Source of the DNA: Serilophus lunatus
Lineage: Eukaryota > Chordata > Aves > Passeriformes > Eurylaimidae
Assembly (NCBI GenBank): GCA_013399895.1
Contig: VXBA01003830.1
Span: forward strand, 593,598 to 657,597
Direction: 5' to 3'
DNA: 64,000 bases
Shown here: in pieces, positions 25,625 to 39,418 of the stretch
Layout: every line of letters starts with the position of its first letter
Numbering within the stretch: the first letter of the stretch is position 1
Translations under genes and position numbers: made by a program
The notes under the pieces: model-generated
The model's input: only the letters and a program-made list of their open reading frames with translations
What the model was told of the DNA's origin: nothing
Database searches by the model: none

Positions 25625-26022
25625 AGCCTTCTGGAATCATTTCAAATATAATTAAATTGGCATCACAAAGATGTGGTGGGATGGTTCCTATGACTAGAAG
25701 GTTGGAATAGAAGGAAGACAGGTGGGGGATGCCCTCTATGTCAGTGACCAGATGAAGGGCATGGAGCCCTGGGATGAATGAGGGGCCAACCAAGAGCCTG
25801 TGGGTCAGGATTAAAGGGAGGGCTACAGGCCACCTGATCAGGAAGATGGGCTGTACAGACAGCAGCAGCCTCATATCCACAGGTCCTGGTCCTCATGGGG
25901 AATTCCAACCAGCCTGGTATCTGTTGGAGGGACAAAACAGCAGGGCACAAACAGTCCATGTTCCTGGAATGTGTTGATTACTTCCTTCTCCAAGTGACAG
26001 AGGAGCCAACAAGAAGAGGTAC
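25625..26022 (+). mobile_element. CR1 LINE ORF2 endonuclease fragment
   Basis: This piece comes from the 5' half of a CR1 element and overlaps the apurinic-like endonuclease domain of ORF2. It contains GTGGTGGGATGGTTCCTATG, then sequence encoding the SLWVRIKGRA-like block at about 25786-25820, a GCCACCTGATCAGGAAGA block (the family's RPPDQE region), and a frame near 25895 reading MGNSNQPGICWRD, which matches the family's catalytic-region MGDFNHPDICW with the Asp lost. The fragment ends with the EEPTRRG block at about 26001-26022. Frame changes and the altered Asp show that it is a dead relic. Neither the reverse transcriptase nor the octamer tail is present here. Confidence 0.85.
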
Positions 26023-26456
26023 ATTACCTTCTTGCTATCTACTACTCCCACAGGATTCTGCTAAAAGCATTAGTATTAAAAAGAGAAAACATATTCAAGG
26101 CTGTAATAGTTTTACATCCATTAACAGAAGTATTATTCTCTAATAAAATTCAGGACAGTGAACACTAAACATCTGTTTTATCAGGTGAAATCTTGACCTC
26201 AGCTTGATGCAAAAAGTTTTAAATTACTTGTGAGGGCAAGTAGTTTCAAGTAAGTCTGGCTTGAATGGAAAGAAGACTGAAAAGAACCATTTGTAGCTTT
26301 GAACACATACATGATTACTCCTGGTGACTATGTCCCTGATTGATTCCATTTGCAGACACTTTCTGTGCATGACTCTTACTTAGCTTAACCCACATTTTAT
26401 CCATGATCTCCTTGCAAGGTGAATTCTTGAAAGAACTACATTTGCCCACAACTTAC

Positions 26457-26651
26457 TTTTGAGCTTTAAATTCCCAAACTTGTGTGGTTTGAGGAAAGAG
26501 TGAAGGCATGTGTTGATTTCACTCAAACTGGTATTATTAGCAGAAAACTGTACCTCAAGCAAGATTTCTGCACCAAAATTAGCAAGAAATTTTAAGTAGA
26601 AAGGCACTTTGAAGACTTTCCCATTGACACTCCTGAAACTGGCACCTAGGG
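26457..26651 (-). CDS. Candidate internal exon, phase 1-1, extracellular-type
   Basis: The minus strand shows a strong acceptor (ACATTCTCTTTGCAG) ending at 26652 and a consensus GTAAGT donor starting at 26456. The 195 bases between them are open in one frame and begin and end in the same phase (1-1), as modular extracellular exons often do. The translation contains SVNGKVFKVPFYLKFL, then EILLEVQFSANNTS with a possible N-glycosylation site, then SEINTCLHSFLKPHKFG. The alternation of beta-like strands with a NxT/S site and a helix loosely recalls the C-terminal half of an SEA domain. This resemblance is an impression only. No protein is recognised, and a chance frame cannot be excluded. Confidence 0.25.
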
Positions 26652-29252
26652 CTGCAAAGAGAATGTCTGAGCTGTGTGTTTATATTTATGACACACATGG
26701 TTGCATAAATACCCAGCAGAAGAGTGAGTCTGCACAAACTAAAACAGATGATTATAAGACAGGTTTCATTGCTGCCATTGAGCTCTGTTTGGAGTTGCTA
26801 CATCTATATTCACTAGTGCTTCCTGCCTGCTGTGCACTGCCAGTCCCTGCAGAGCTCTCAAACTCAGGAATAGTGAGATGTAGGCAGATTCTCACCTGAG
26901 ACACCCGAGGCCCAGCTGGTGACCAAGTCCAGTGCCAAGCTCCATTTCAGCAGCCACAAAATCAACATAGATACAAGGAAAGTTACTGTATTGTTCTAAT
27001 TTGATTTTCTGTTATGTTTTTATCTCAAAATAAGTGTGACCATAACAGATTCCAGTGTGGCTCAAGTGAGATGAACTGCAAGTGTCCAGTGATCTACCCC
27101 TTTGCTCCAGATTAAGGAGACCTGAAGAGAAAATCATGACAACGCAACAAAAGCAACACCAGTTGGAAAAATCAGTTAATTTCAAAACTTTGCCTTGCAT
27201 CACACAGCATCAGTCATTTCTCATTCATCATCTACTTCTTCTACTGTTCTGTGTATCAGCAATGTTTTGTTCTACAAGAATCATGAGTACGAAGAAGACC
27301 TGAACTTTGATAAAGAGTTTAATGAGTACATAGCAAAACATATGTATGTACCTCTGTGCTTTTTCCTCAGGCATGTATCAGATGGCTAAAAATTAACTTT
27401 CGTTATTCATCTCGATGATAAGAAAAAGAATCCCTCTTTTAAATAAAAGAAAGATGGAGAATGTCTTTACTCAGATAATACATACAAAAATATAATTGCA
27501 TAAAAAAGTAGCTCAGATTTAAACCACTTAGGATGAATTCAAGTTCAAGTATCAGAAGACATACTGGAAAAGATAACTCCCTCTAGGGAGAAAAACACAG
27601 GCAGCTCTCATCTCACTGAAGGTAGAGTGAGCCTTTTTTAGCTTCCTGCTTTGCAAAAGACCTTTGACCCAAGCAAATGGTCACTCAAGCAGTGGTAGAA
27701 AAGACGACCTCATTTATTTTCTCATCTACAATCTGTTCATTTACCTTACTGTTCTCCTTGAAATAGAAAAATGAGAAGCACCTACCTCATCAGACTTGAA
27801 GAAAGCACCATGTCCTTGGGGTGTATGTCAGTTAGATATAGCAAGATAATATTCAATCCAAAATCAAAGTATTCCCCATAGCCCTGAGCTTGCAGAGGTT
27901 CTTTTAGCTCTGCTAGAGGATGTGCAAACGTCTATTCAGGGTATTACAAAAGGCTAATTCCTAATTCCCTTGCCTAAGCCTGCTTGCTGCTATGGACTAC
28001 TACAGGCTTTATTCCTATTAGAGACTTACTGGTTGCCAAAGGTGACAGTGCTGTGTCACAGATAATCATGAAAGTGATATGGTAAAGGGTTTCTAAAAAT
28101 TTAGCTTTAAGTAAAAAGATCCAATTATTAAGTCTGTAGCTGTTTAAGCCTAAAAACCAAGCAGGTAGTTATGTTTTACTTTTCCAGCATTAGCTGATAT
28201 ACAATAAAGTCACATACCCCTTTCCATTCACAAGGCAAACCTTGACATCTACTCCTCAGATGGCAGCAATTATGAGAAGCCAGGAAAAGGAGTGCCCGTG
28301 TTCATTCTTAAATTTTGGGTTTAGATCACTTAATCTTTTCTAACCAGGAAACTTAGAGACAGGCTAGTTACCAAAAAAATCCTAGGAGGAGTTAACACCT
28401 GAAACTCACCTACAGCAGGAACAAGAACAATGGCACTGACTGGAGTTTGATGTTCCTTGCCACTTTGAAAAGAAACAAATACTTTGCCGCCTAACTGTAA
28501 CAATAATGAAACTCTCATTAAATAGCTGAAAAAGTCATTATTCAGTAAAGCATTTTCCAAGGCATGTGTGAGCATAAGCATGAATTTAGTGAAATGTCTG
28601 CATCCCAACTTGTTTGTGTTTCTGCAAGGAAAATTTTGTATTTTAAGTAAATCCTGTCAAAAACCTAAAAGAGGCATTTTTGGTTTAGGTTGACTTCTAC
28701 CATCCTGGAGTATGTTGTTTAAACAAACTATATTGTGGCATTTAGCTTCAGGTAACACAAAGCAATGTTTTCAGAACAGAGTGCCAGATAAGAAGCTGCC
28801 TTGTGAATAAACCTTTTATTTTGCTTTTACTTGTAAGAAAAAGAAAGATTAATTTAATGGGGAGATGAATTTCCAAAGAGGTGACAAGCAGCTGTAGAAG
28901 TTCCCAAAGTCTAACAGTAGCCACTGAGCTCCTGCTTGAAATGCACAGAATAGCAAACTTGTACAGCTGAAACTACTCTGTGGTCTGCTACTTTTGAAAC
29001 AATGCTTTAGTTTCCGTAACTGGGAAACCATTTTAAACTAATCCACTTTGCAATTCTCAGCTTGGAATAAACTACCTTCAGAGTCCTATTTTCTGCACAG
29101 CAGCACATGCCAAAGTAAAAGGCAGTATTATACAGATTTGTACACTGTTCCAAATGTAACTGGTTTCAGTAGTTTTGCATGTCCTGAAACAACTAGAAAG
29201 GTCATAATTAATGCAGCCACAAACGAACCTTTAATTATTCTTTACATTTTAT
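26652..29252. other. Non-coding-looking stretch
   Basis: About 2.6 kb of AT-rich DNA with short chance frames only. No repeat family, promoter or exon could be supported. Confidence 0.5.
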
Positions 29253-29505
29253 GCATCCCGGAGACAGATTTTCCCGAGTGGTTTACAAGACTTTCGACGA
29301 CATACACCGAGTCCTTCTGGTTTAGGCACGTTCCCTCTTTTTTCCCACTTTCCCGTGTGTCCAGGCAAGCTTCCCTACCCCATTCTTACCACCAGGCTCC
29401 GACAGATGGCGCGAGCCAGCCACCGGCATCCAGGATACAGGCAGATACGGAGAAAAAGGGAGAGGTGGCTCTGTACGTCACTCGTTTTTTCTCTTCGTGG
29501 CCAAA
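29253..29505. promoter_or_regulatory. Isolated CpG cluster, candidate regulatory element
   Basis: About fifteen CpG dinucleotides fall in roughly 250 bases, in a neighbourhood with very few. The cluster contains a CTCF-like core (listed separately), a CRE-half-like string ACGTCAC near 29475, and a long pyrimidine tract ending CCAG at 29364 that would serve as a plus-strand splice acceptor. A 228-codon plus-strand frame (29048-29734, non-ATG start) crosses it without any recognisable domain. It may be an enhancer, a weak promoter or a lncRNA exon. Confidence 0.4.
29399..29412 (+). promoter_or_regulatory. CTCF-like core motif
   Basis: The string CCGACAGATGGCGC matches 12 of 14 positions of the vertebrate CTCF core (CCASYAGRKGGCRS). 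The mismatches are at the third and fourth bases. It sits inside the isolated CpG cluster. Binding is inferred from the motif only. Confidence 0.4.
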
Positions 29506-32500
29506 ATTTACCAGGGGTATGAATTTCCTAATTAATTATCTAGCTTTCCCAGATGTTACTAAACTGCAAAAACTCGGGCCTATCTTCACTATAAAGGAAG
29601 GTGAAGTGACACATTGCATTTTTGCCAATCTGGCAGCAGCTCGAAAAGACAAAGAAATGGGTGAGAAAACATTCTGCTCATACCCCAGAACAAGACTCAA
29701 GATGGACATGAATATGGGAAACCTGAACTTCTAGGAGATCCTGATCATTATATCACAGAAGAAGACAAAGCTTCTGCCAGTGAAGAGGAAGTAACATGTT
29801 CTCTCGAAGTTTTATTTCATTAGCTACAGTAATCCTTTTCTTAGGATGCAGGATAAGTCAGTATGTCCCAAACACAATGGTAATTTCTAATCTGTTCCTC
29901 AGATTCTTTATTAAAGATTACAAACTGAAAAAAAATCTTGCTGAAACACTGGCCTTTAAAGTGAATTTCTGAAAACAAGAGCTACAGCAGTCAAAAAGAC
30001 TATTTCCTTTGCCTAACTAAAGTTTGGACTGTGTAATAGGTTCAATCCAATAACATGACCCCAAAAGATGTGTTTCCACCTCCCTTTACAGAACTGACTA
30101 TAGCCCTGCTCTTCACACTGCTTAATCTTACTCCACTCTTAGATCCGTTGGGCCAAACAGCTAAACTGTGACTGGCTAAGAGCAACTGGAAATGCAGGAA
30201 GGTCACCAGTGAGAACATGTGGCCAACACATTACACATTATTTGCCTCAGTAACTCCTACGGCTAAAGGCAGATTCTGACACCTACATTTACTTCTTACA
30301 GAAGCAAACTACGAAAGAGACTTCTTGGCTGTATTTTGTTCAAATTAGTTTTTAGTTACTTAATGTTTTGAGAATTTTATTTTTAATACAATCAAAATGT
30401 TATCAGCTGCTGGAGGAAATTCTGCACTCACTGAAATGAGTAATGTACTCATGATAAGTTGAGACAGGTTGTGGATACTGATCTATTTGAACTACATGCT
30501 GTTAGGCTGCAGCAATGTAAAAGTAATTGATGTAGCAAAAACCAGACAATAATAAATTAATAAAGTAGATGAATATTATTAAGAACAAGATAGTGTTACA
30601 ACAAAACTACATTTTACAGGACCAAAATGAGAATTCTGACTAAGAACCCATGACCCCTCTAAGGGGCTCTGAGACAAAGGAAACTGCTGAAGCCAGAGTA
30701 ATACTATTAGCAGCATCTTGTTGGAAAATTTGACTTACAGCTGGTAATAAGAGACCCTTAAAACTATTATTGTTATTACATTAACTTCTGGAAAAGACAT
30801 AAGGAGGTTTATAGCTACCATAAAAGATGATGGCTTCATTGCTATTACAAGCATTATCAAACAAAGGCTTTAAAAAATGTTTAACCACAACTAACCTAAA
30901 AAATACATGATTTTTACTGAGGCTTTGCACTTAGCTAGCTGAATTTAAAACCAAGAAGAACAAAACAAACAAACAATAAGAGAGAGAGATTGTTAGTGTT
31001 CACAGACTCAGAGAATGCCCAGCTACTGCTCAGGATGCTAGACCAAAAAGAAATTAAATAGGTTACAGAACCTAGGCCCTCAGACTCCCTGAGCATTTGC
31101 CAGTTCTCAGCAAGGCTTTCAAATGTTTTAGTTTCAATCCTGGCCCATCAACCTTCCCCCAGCTATTCTTCCTCCTTACCAGAAGGGAAGCAGGTGCTTC
31201 ACTGCATTGGGTGATTCCTAAGCCAAAGCCGTCTCTGTGGGCAAACCTTGCAGACACAAGCACATGACCTTACTTCCGAGACCCAGGTCTACCTTTCAGT
31301 CACATACCAGCTCTACTGCTCAGAGCTTTTGTCCTTAAGCTTGATTAGGGAAGAGGAATTTTTAAGTCACTGTCTTCCTCATCTGCTGCGAACAGACCCT
31401 GCGGAGGTTCTTGGTGCTCCAGACAGAAGGGAGCCGGGGAACACCATGTTCACAACACCTCCACCATGGCCCATGTTACAGCACAGTCTGGCAGATAGGC
31501 TGGCACAGAGCCATCATCTTCTCTAAAAGGGTCCAAGGAACAATCAGATAAAGGAAAAGAAATGCTTTCCTTTGAAAAGGGTCTTCTTAAGGGGCAGCTC
31601 CCACCTGCCTATCCTTTTATGTTGTTTGCCAATGTGGTAGAGCGGGATCACGTATCAAAGGAAAAGTGATCTCACAGTCATTTTCAACTATGTAACATCA
31701 TGGGAAATGGGGTGGGGTGAGGATTCTGAGACGCCTTGAAGGATTTTGGGTGGCTTGGGCAATGACTGAGGCATTCTTATAAGCACTGAGAGTCAATTTC
31801 AGAACACTGAACTTGAACAGTGTGGGCCCCCAGTGCAGTGAGGCAGGAGCCCGTCAAATGGCTGACACAAGAAACAGGGACAGTCAATGCATTGGTTGCT
31901 CCTTTTCCTACCTAGAAGATCCCTCCCAGTCATCCTGTGTGGCAATGCTGCAGGGCAGCTTTCGCTGCCTCCCTGAGCACACTTCAGTGGCAGATTCAGA
32001 AGTAACTCAGGTATGGGATGTATGTGATGCTTGTCTTCTTCTCCTCCTGTAGACAGCTCATGGTTGAGCTCAATAGTAGTAGTGTAAAGCAGAGAGGAAA
32101 AAATAGCACCGCCTCCTACACATTAATTAGCTTTCAAATCTCTGCACTGCATCTGTTTGGACAATGCCAGAGGTCTTAACCTATGTTAGGAACTAATTAA
32201 AGTTATGAAGAAAGATTCTCAGCCATACCTTAGCACATTTACCCAAGGAAAAGGGGCATAAGAGGCCTGAAGTCAGGTAAAGCACAATATGCTGGTGGCT
32301 TCTGAGCACCCCAATAACAGTTCAGGTATGAGAGATCAGCCAGGGACAGTGCAGGACACAATGATGTTCTCTGTGGCAGACATGAGGTACTGTCTACCTA
32401 CTGTAAATCTTCCTAGCTGCTTAAGCTGTCTAGAATTATAGAAGTGGAAAAGTAACTTGTCTTCCCCCTTGCTGATTGTGGGTCTGCTTCTTACTTAAAT

Positions 32501-35500
32501 AAAGAATGAAAACAATGGTAGTTGGATTCTCAAGCTGACACATTTTTTCAACAGTGCTAAACAGAAGTTACTCCAATAAGGAGTTTTACTGTGACTATTA
32601 CTAGAATTACTAATATTAGAACAAGAGAAAAAAGGCATTCTCATTTGAAGTGGTTAGACTCATTGTTTTATGATTTCAGCTACGCACTAGCTAACTGATT
32701 ATTTTAGCCATCAGCTGTGGCTGAAATGGGAATTATGAAAGCTGGCAGGGCCACTTACACAGAGGAAACAGCCTTTTGCATCTTTTCGTATATAGTTTGT
32801 AATCCAGAAATGAACAGATGACTATGTGCAAAGTCTGGTTCTCCTGATCTCACACTGATGTCAGCTCCAAACATTTCCTTCATTCAAATTCCTTGAACAC
32901 TGGCCTACTTTCCATAATTGTATTCAGAACTAAAAAAAAAAACGGGAATAAATACAGAAATACTGGACTGCAGGTGTTGTGCAGCTCCAGATCTTTGTTT
33001 CTACTGGGATAGGTGGGGGTTTGTACTTTAATTGTGCTGTTAAGTTTATGTGAGTCACTGTCTCACTTCTTTCCTGCCTCATACTATACCAACAGGCATG
33101 TGAGGGGGGGACCATATGTCATAAAAAGAAACTTGAGCAGTCCGTTCAGAGATACCAATGTAGCTGGGAACATTCCCAATCTTTAGTTTTATTGAAAATA
33201 TATAGGAAAGAAAATAGATAATACAAACGAAACCCAGAAAATCCAAATGAGGAACTAAATAAAAGTACTCCAGTTAATCTTTTCAGAGCGCTGGCACTCC
33301 AACAGTTATTTGATAGTCAAGGCAGAATAAATAATCAGCCAATTTCTTATTTATATTAATCTTCTGGGAGGGGGAAGCAGGAAGGGAATGTAAGTTGTCT
33401 TTGTGGAATGTTGTCAGATGAGAATTAAAATTCCAGTCTTTACTGAGGCCTCTGCTGGAATGTGCAAAACACTGGGTACATTCCCCTCATGCACATACAC
33501 ACTTTGTGTTTTATTTTTCCATGGCATGCTGCTTAAAGGCTCACAGCTGCATTCTTACTCGGTTTCTCAGTAATCCGGGTACATAAACACAGTGACACCC
33601 AAAGCTGCTGTCCTCACCCTGGAACTTTGGCTGAAATAAAAGCCTTTTCTCCAGGAGCGAGACACATCTGGAAGTCCACACTGGTAGTAGGAAGAAACTA
33701 ATGTATATGGTCATCCTGAGGTTTAGTCTGCTGCCTCCATCAACAGCTTCTCAACACACTTCCAGAGATGGCTTAGCAAACCTTCAGTGGTCAAGTAGTG
33801 GGACAGTGTGAGGCCCCACAGAGCTTTCATTTTACTTTCAAATAGTTAGAATTTGGCTTATGTGCTAAACCACCAGTGCTAATATTAATCGTCTATCACA
33901 TTGCTGATTGCAGTTGTAACCCAAAGCACTTACCTTCCACAAACAACAGGATATCCTTTCCAGAGATAGGAAAGGAGGAGTAGAGGAGAGATGTAATTTT
34001 TCTTGCCATGGCAGCTTCCCAGAAATTGTTGTCTGAACACCACAGACAAGGAAGGCCTGTAGAGGGGACAAACACATCCCTTCATAATAGGACAGTTCAT
34101 AACAGAATGATATAAATGTTTTTCCTAATGCCAAATAAACAAACTATACAGGCCACTTATTGTAGGCAACTATTTAATAAATCATAAACCCACGTTGTGT
34201 GATAATGAAGTCAGATGCCAATTGCTCAGTCTTTTTATAGTGGCTGGCTTTTTAAACTAAAGTCAAAGGCAAATTTCTCCAAGTATAAATCACTCTTGGA
34301 GCTGGATTTTTTTTTTCAATAGATGTCTTGCAATGCAGGCAATACTCTAAAAATATCACTGTGTACCTTAACACATTTGCTTTGTTGAATATGAGCGAGA
34401 CATGCAACTCTGAAAATCCCACTAAATGCTACCTGAATTTCTAGGAGCTCAAATAGCATTGAAACAAAGCATTTTTGCATGAAATTCACCCTGTGTCGGG
34501 GCCAGAAGAGGATTTTGCCACCTCCATTGGGAGGTAAGGTGTACTGAGGCCTTGTGATGTAACCAGCAAGGAATCTCATTCTGATTACACTCTTTGAAGT
34601 TGTACGTGCCACATTCTAAGTTAGTGTTAAAACTTGAATCACACATTATAACTCCTACATGCAAGAGGAATATAATAGATCCCAATACAGAGCCAGGCTG
34701 TACAGAACAAGCAGGAACTGCTCATAGACTCTTAAATACTGTATTCCTGAAAGCCCCAGATACCTCAGGCACTGTCCAGGTAGCCAAGGGCTGGTGACAC
34801 AGAGTCCTGCCCACGTGCCTTATCACTAGTTGAATGAGTCACTAACTTGCAGTTTCTATTGGACTCACTGAGGACAATTAGGCCAACAGTTGAGTTTAAA
34901 TTTTAACTCAAAGGTACAAAATGTTGCTTTTCTAAGAGTAGTTCAAGTACACTTCGAATTCCACAAGAAAATCTCAATTTTTCATGGTAGAAGATCTACT
35001 TATTTGGTACAGTACTGAGCATATTCAAGAAAGCACTGTGCTCCAGATGACTGACCCCAATTAACATCTAGATCAATCAATGAATTCCATGAGCACAGAC
35101 ACTGAAAAAGTCAGTTTTCTATGGATTTGAATCTCATGGTCTCCCTGCTGTGTAGCTCCTGATAGCCTCCCTCTCATAGAATTATTTGATCTCTTCCATC
35201 CTATGATGCTATTTAGCCATGTTTCAGACACTGCTTTGCTGTCAAAACCGAAGTTAGCCAAGGAACTCCACAGCAGTCAAACTATAGGGCTGCATTAGGT
35301 CTCCCTGATCTAGGAACCTAGGCTAAAAATAATCTATCCTCTGCACAGCTACTGTTAAACTACTCTACAGTTGGGAAAGATCAGGAAGAGAAAATTCTTA
35401 GTATTCTAACCATGTACTTTCTGAACACAGAAATCAGAGTAAATTCTTTTCTGGAGGCCAAATTCCAGTCAGCCTAGGAAAATATAGGATTCTCCAGATT

Positions 35501-38500
35501 AATTCTGCCTAGTTAGCAGAATACTGCCTGAGTCATAGGCCTATCCATTTATTTGGGAAGTTAAAACCTAACAGTTCTGACCTCAGTTACCAGGACAGCC
35601 TGTGTTTCTTCAACATAGTGTGGAGAAGATCAACTTGCTTCATTGAAGAGAGTGGATTGGTGAGCCTTTTGTGCTCACAAAATTCACCCAGGCTCCATTT
35701 GGCTACGTTTCCATTCAGACCTTAAAAAGAGAAGTCAGAAAAAGGATAAGCGTTAAGTGTTAAAAGTAACATCTATTTAGTTGTCAAAGATATTCCTACT
35801 TACAAAGCCAGTACTGCTACTAAATTACTTTAGACCTGGGTGAAATCCTATCACTTTTCCACCATCTTTCTTTGCTAAATAAGGCAATAGTTTATACCTT
35901 TCTTTCCTGCAATGTATTTTTCAAAGAGTATTTGTTATCTATAGAATTTTGAACATGCAAGTGGCCAGAGCGAACTAAACATTACTATATCTTCAAGAGC
36001 AGAAAAACGAGCATATTTGACAGGTAATATGAAGTGCATGTGGGCAGACCTTTTCTAGTCCACATAGTCACTTCTATCAAGTGTTTTGTTTTCTATTTCT
36101 TAAGGGTCTCAACAAAATTACTTACGTTTTTATGGAACAAATATATTTAAAACTCATTTGTTCAAAAAACTGTCCAAATCCAATTACTGTCTCAGATATA
36201 CTAAAAACAAAAGCATCCCATAACATGAGACCAACCTTTCTAAACTTGTATAACCAGCTTTAAAATAAAAATTCTGAGAAAAATTTATTTATTCCTTCCC
36301 ATATCTCTCTGGCCCACGTAAAACAGGTTAAATACTGACAGACACTGTTAAAATGTATCCCTTCCTTCTGCAGTATTAAACATGTTTGAAAAGGAGTCAA
36401 GGCAGATCTTTAGTTATCTCCAGAGTGGGACTACAAGTGAAGGGACGTATGACCTATTTTACCATCAACTGTGAAATTCTGACCTCTTACTGCCTTTTTG
36501 CAACTATAACCTCTTTGTTTTTTCATTAGATATTTTCAGCTATGACTCTGAGGAACTTTTGCAGTCTCTAAAGCTTCTAGACTTCAAATGCAACACGTTA
36601 TGAAGCACAAGTATTTGCAGTGAAATATGATCAAGACAAATTAACTTATCAAATTACTCCCATCAAATTCAGTGAGACCACAGGTCTAAGGACTTAACAC
36701 TAAGGCATAGAAACATTTGAGCAATGTCTTTACATCAGCCGTTATACAAGGAGCGAGATTTATCTAAGAGTGACACCTGAACTATTTTTTTGTAATATGA
36801 AAAATAAAAATCAATCAAACAGTCCAAAAGAAAAGACTAAAGAATGAGCCCAGGAGCGAAAAGTGAGAGTGTAAGTTGCTGAAAGTGAGTTCTGAAAGTA
36901 CCAGAAAAATTGCTGTCCTTTGAAGAGTTACACACACAGTTTTGGTGTGATGGCAGGATGACATCAAGCCTGTACCTGAGTGATGATCCATGTGGAGTTG
37001 CCCACACTAAAAGGCCAATCTCCATGAGAAGCTTTGGTACCACAAAGAGGCAGCAGGTCAAACCTCCTGTCTACCTGACAAAGCTGAGCAAAATACTCCC
37101 CCATCTCCCTTGCAGTGTGGTACCATCTGACAGCCAGGATAAACCCAAAAGAAGGATATGCCGAAAATAGTAAGCAAAAACCAAGGGAAAACAGGAGACT
37201 TTTCATCTTCAGAAGCCTCCAATTGCATGATTTTCAGGGAGGCTACATGAAGGATAAAGTTATTGTTATTCTGCTGAAACCGAAGGCAGAACATGGGTAT
37301 GCAAAGTCCAGCAGATCTGTCAGGCCTGCAGCACAGGTATTTTTATTGTCACATGGAGCTGAAGTAAGCAGTTAAGCTCTTTTTGCACTCAGAAATATAA
37401 TTTTGTATTTCAGCTTTACAACAGACAGACCATAAACTCCAGACTAAAATTTCCAGTGCTTCAAACTTCAGCAGAAAAATCCCCTCTGGCAACATACTGA
37501 GACGACTAGTCTGAGTGCAGAGACTGATACTGCCCAGCAAAATAAAGGTCTGTGGATATGTAGCCCACGATTTATTTGGTTCAGCTGTGTTCGATTTGTC
37601 AGCTATTCAAAGAAAAGATGACACTCCAAAACATTTGCAAACAAGACTACCCTTGAATGACTTACTAATTTTGTCTGTTCATTTAAGAATGTATGGGGCA
37701 CTCATCCCTCTCACTATTTTCAGGCAATATTGATCTTTTTGCCTCATCTCTGAACTATGCAACTTATTTTTTTCATATGTATGGTTCTACCACACACACA
37801 GACCTTTATTGAGACAGCCCTTGTCTATGGTTGTTTAACATGCTGTGACAGAAGCCCATGCTATAATCCAGTGGGCATTTACTAGCACACACTTTTGAAG
37901 AATAACATGGTGCCACAGTCTCAAGAGGTTCATAAAGTATTTTGTGGAGCAAATCAATTCTCCAAAGAGCAAAGGGCAAAAGCACTACAAATGCACACTT
38001 GAGACTCCTGTTCTAATGCTGTGGTTTAAAGTGCTGAAGGCGTTCCTGCACTTAAGAGATTACTTTTGCTCTCTTCACCTCAGACACCCCCAAGGTAAAC
38101 TCTCTCTGCCACTGGCTGGTTTGTTATATATTAAGGGAGGTGATAACAAAGGGCATGAGAAGGAACACAACGTTTGTTCTGAAAATGAAGCTATAAAATG
38201 AATGTCTCAGATACTCCCAGCCCAAACTCAATGACTCATGCTCATTTGCTCTAACGCAGCTTTGCTGGCAGAGGCATTTAAGCAACTGGCCTTGTTTTCC
38301 ATGTCCACCACACTCAGGCAGTCGCTGATCAGAGAGATAAGGAAAGTGGCCGGGTGGCAGAGTGGCAGAGTGCTCCAGGGTACAGGAGGAGGGAAGATAT
38401 TCCATAAAGCTTTTCCGATTAAGATGGTAGGAGAGGTGCAGAATTGAAAGCATGAGATGTGGACTTCCGTTCTCCCCACCTCTGCTACTACTGACAGAGA

Positions 38501-39225
38501 TGGGACATTGCTGACTAGGTTTATCCTTTATTAAAAACAGTGGCAATACATTAACTTTGTGGAGGGGGAATTGTTGCTATACACCAACGAACTTGAAATG
38601 AAATAATGTGGGGTTTTTATGATTAACAGGAGTATTTCTCATTGCATTGAAATAAAAAGCAAACAGAAATTAAAGTTCCAAGGTGCATGCAAACCACTGA
38701 AGTAATTTTTGTAATATGCAGCAACATACTGCAGTATTTTTTGGGGGGGAAGGAGATGTACGTTCCCTTCCTCCACGGCGTCTGTTTCCAGCTAGGTTCA
38801 CACAGGATACCGAAGCAGACGGCTCTAATCCACTATGGCACTATCCACTATTTCTCATGCAGCACAGCCTTTTTCTCTTTGGTTACAGGGGATATACAAA
38901 CACATTACACTGTTACACAGCCTCTACAGAGAGACAAAGGCTCTTCACTGCTTTTACAAAGTACGGTTTGTGTGTAGTAAATGATAGCCCTCTACGAAAG
39001 GAAAGCATTCCATTCCTTTCTCCACAGATCAGAGCGTGGGTGGACTGCTTTAGAGAACACACGTCGGCGTTTTTCTTGCATGTTTCCCATCTACCAGAAC
39101 GAAGGGGAAAAATCCAGCCTCTGCAGTCAGAACAGGTGGAGATTCCATTGCCAAACCCCTGGGGCAAAGAAACACGAGGGAAGGGAAGAAGACAATGCTC
39201 TCCCCTGAGGACACGAGGACAGGTC
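29506..39225. other. Long stretch without a supportable gene
   Basis: About 9.7 kb of AT-rich sequence. Short simple tracts occur (AAAC/GA near 30961-30990). A plus-strand frame at 31783-32052 looks faintly exon-like and ends near a CAG|GTATGG site, but has no recognisable content. From 38716 a 294-codon plus-strand frame, the longest in the window, runs into the CpG island at 39.2 kb. It has no recognisable domain and is most simply explained by the loss of AT-rich stop codons in GC-rich DNA. Confidence 0.45.
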
Positions 39226-39418
39226 AGAAACTTCCCTCTCCCCCTCCCTCCCCAGCGGGAGCTGCAGGAGTGTTTCGGGCTCTGCAGACGGAGGGCAGCA
39301 ACCGCTTCTCCCTTCCCGCCCGGGGGCAGGGGCACCCGGGGAAGACGCCCTTCCCCGTCCTCGCTGTCCCAGCGGGGGGAGCCGGACGCTCGCGTGTCGG
39401 GGCCGCTCCGCCCCCGCG

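Noticed and set aside
29048..29734. 228-codon plus-strand frame as a protein gene
   Set aside because: Non-ATG start, no domain, and an internal splice-acceptor-like tract; the CpG cluster is better read as regulatory or lncRNA.
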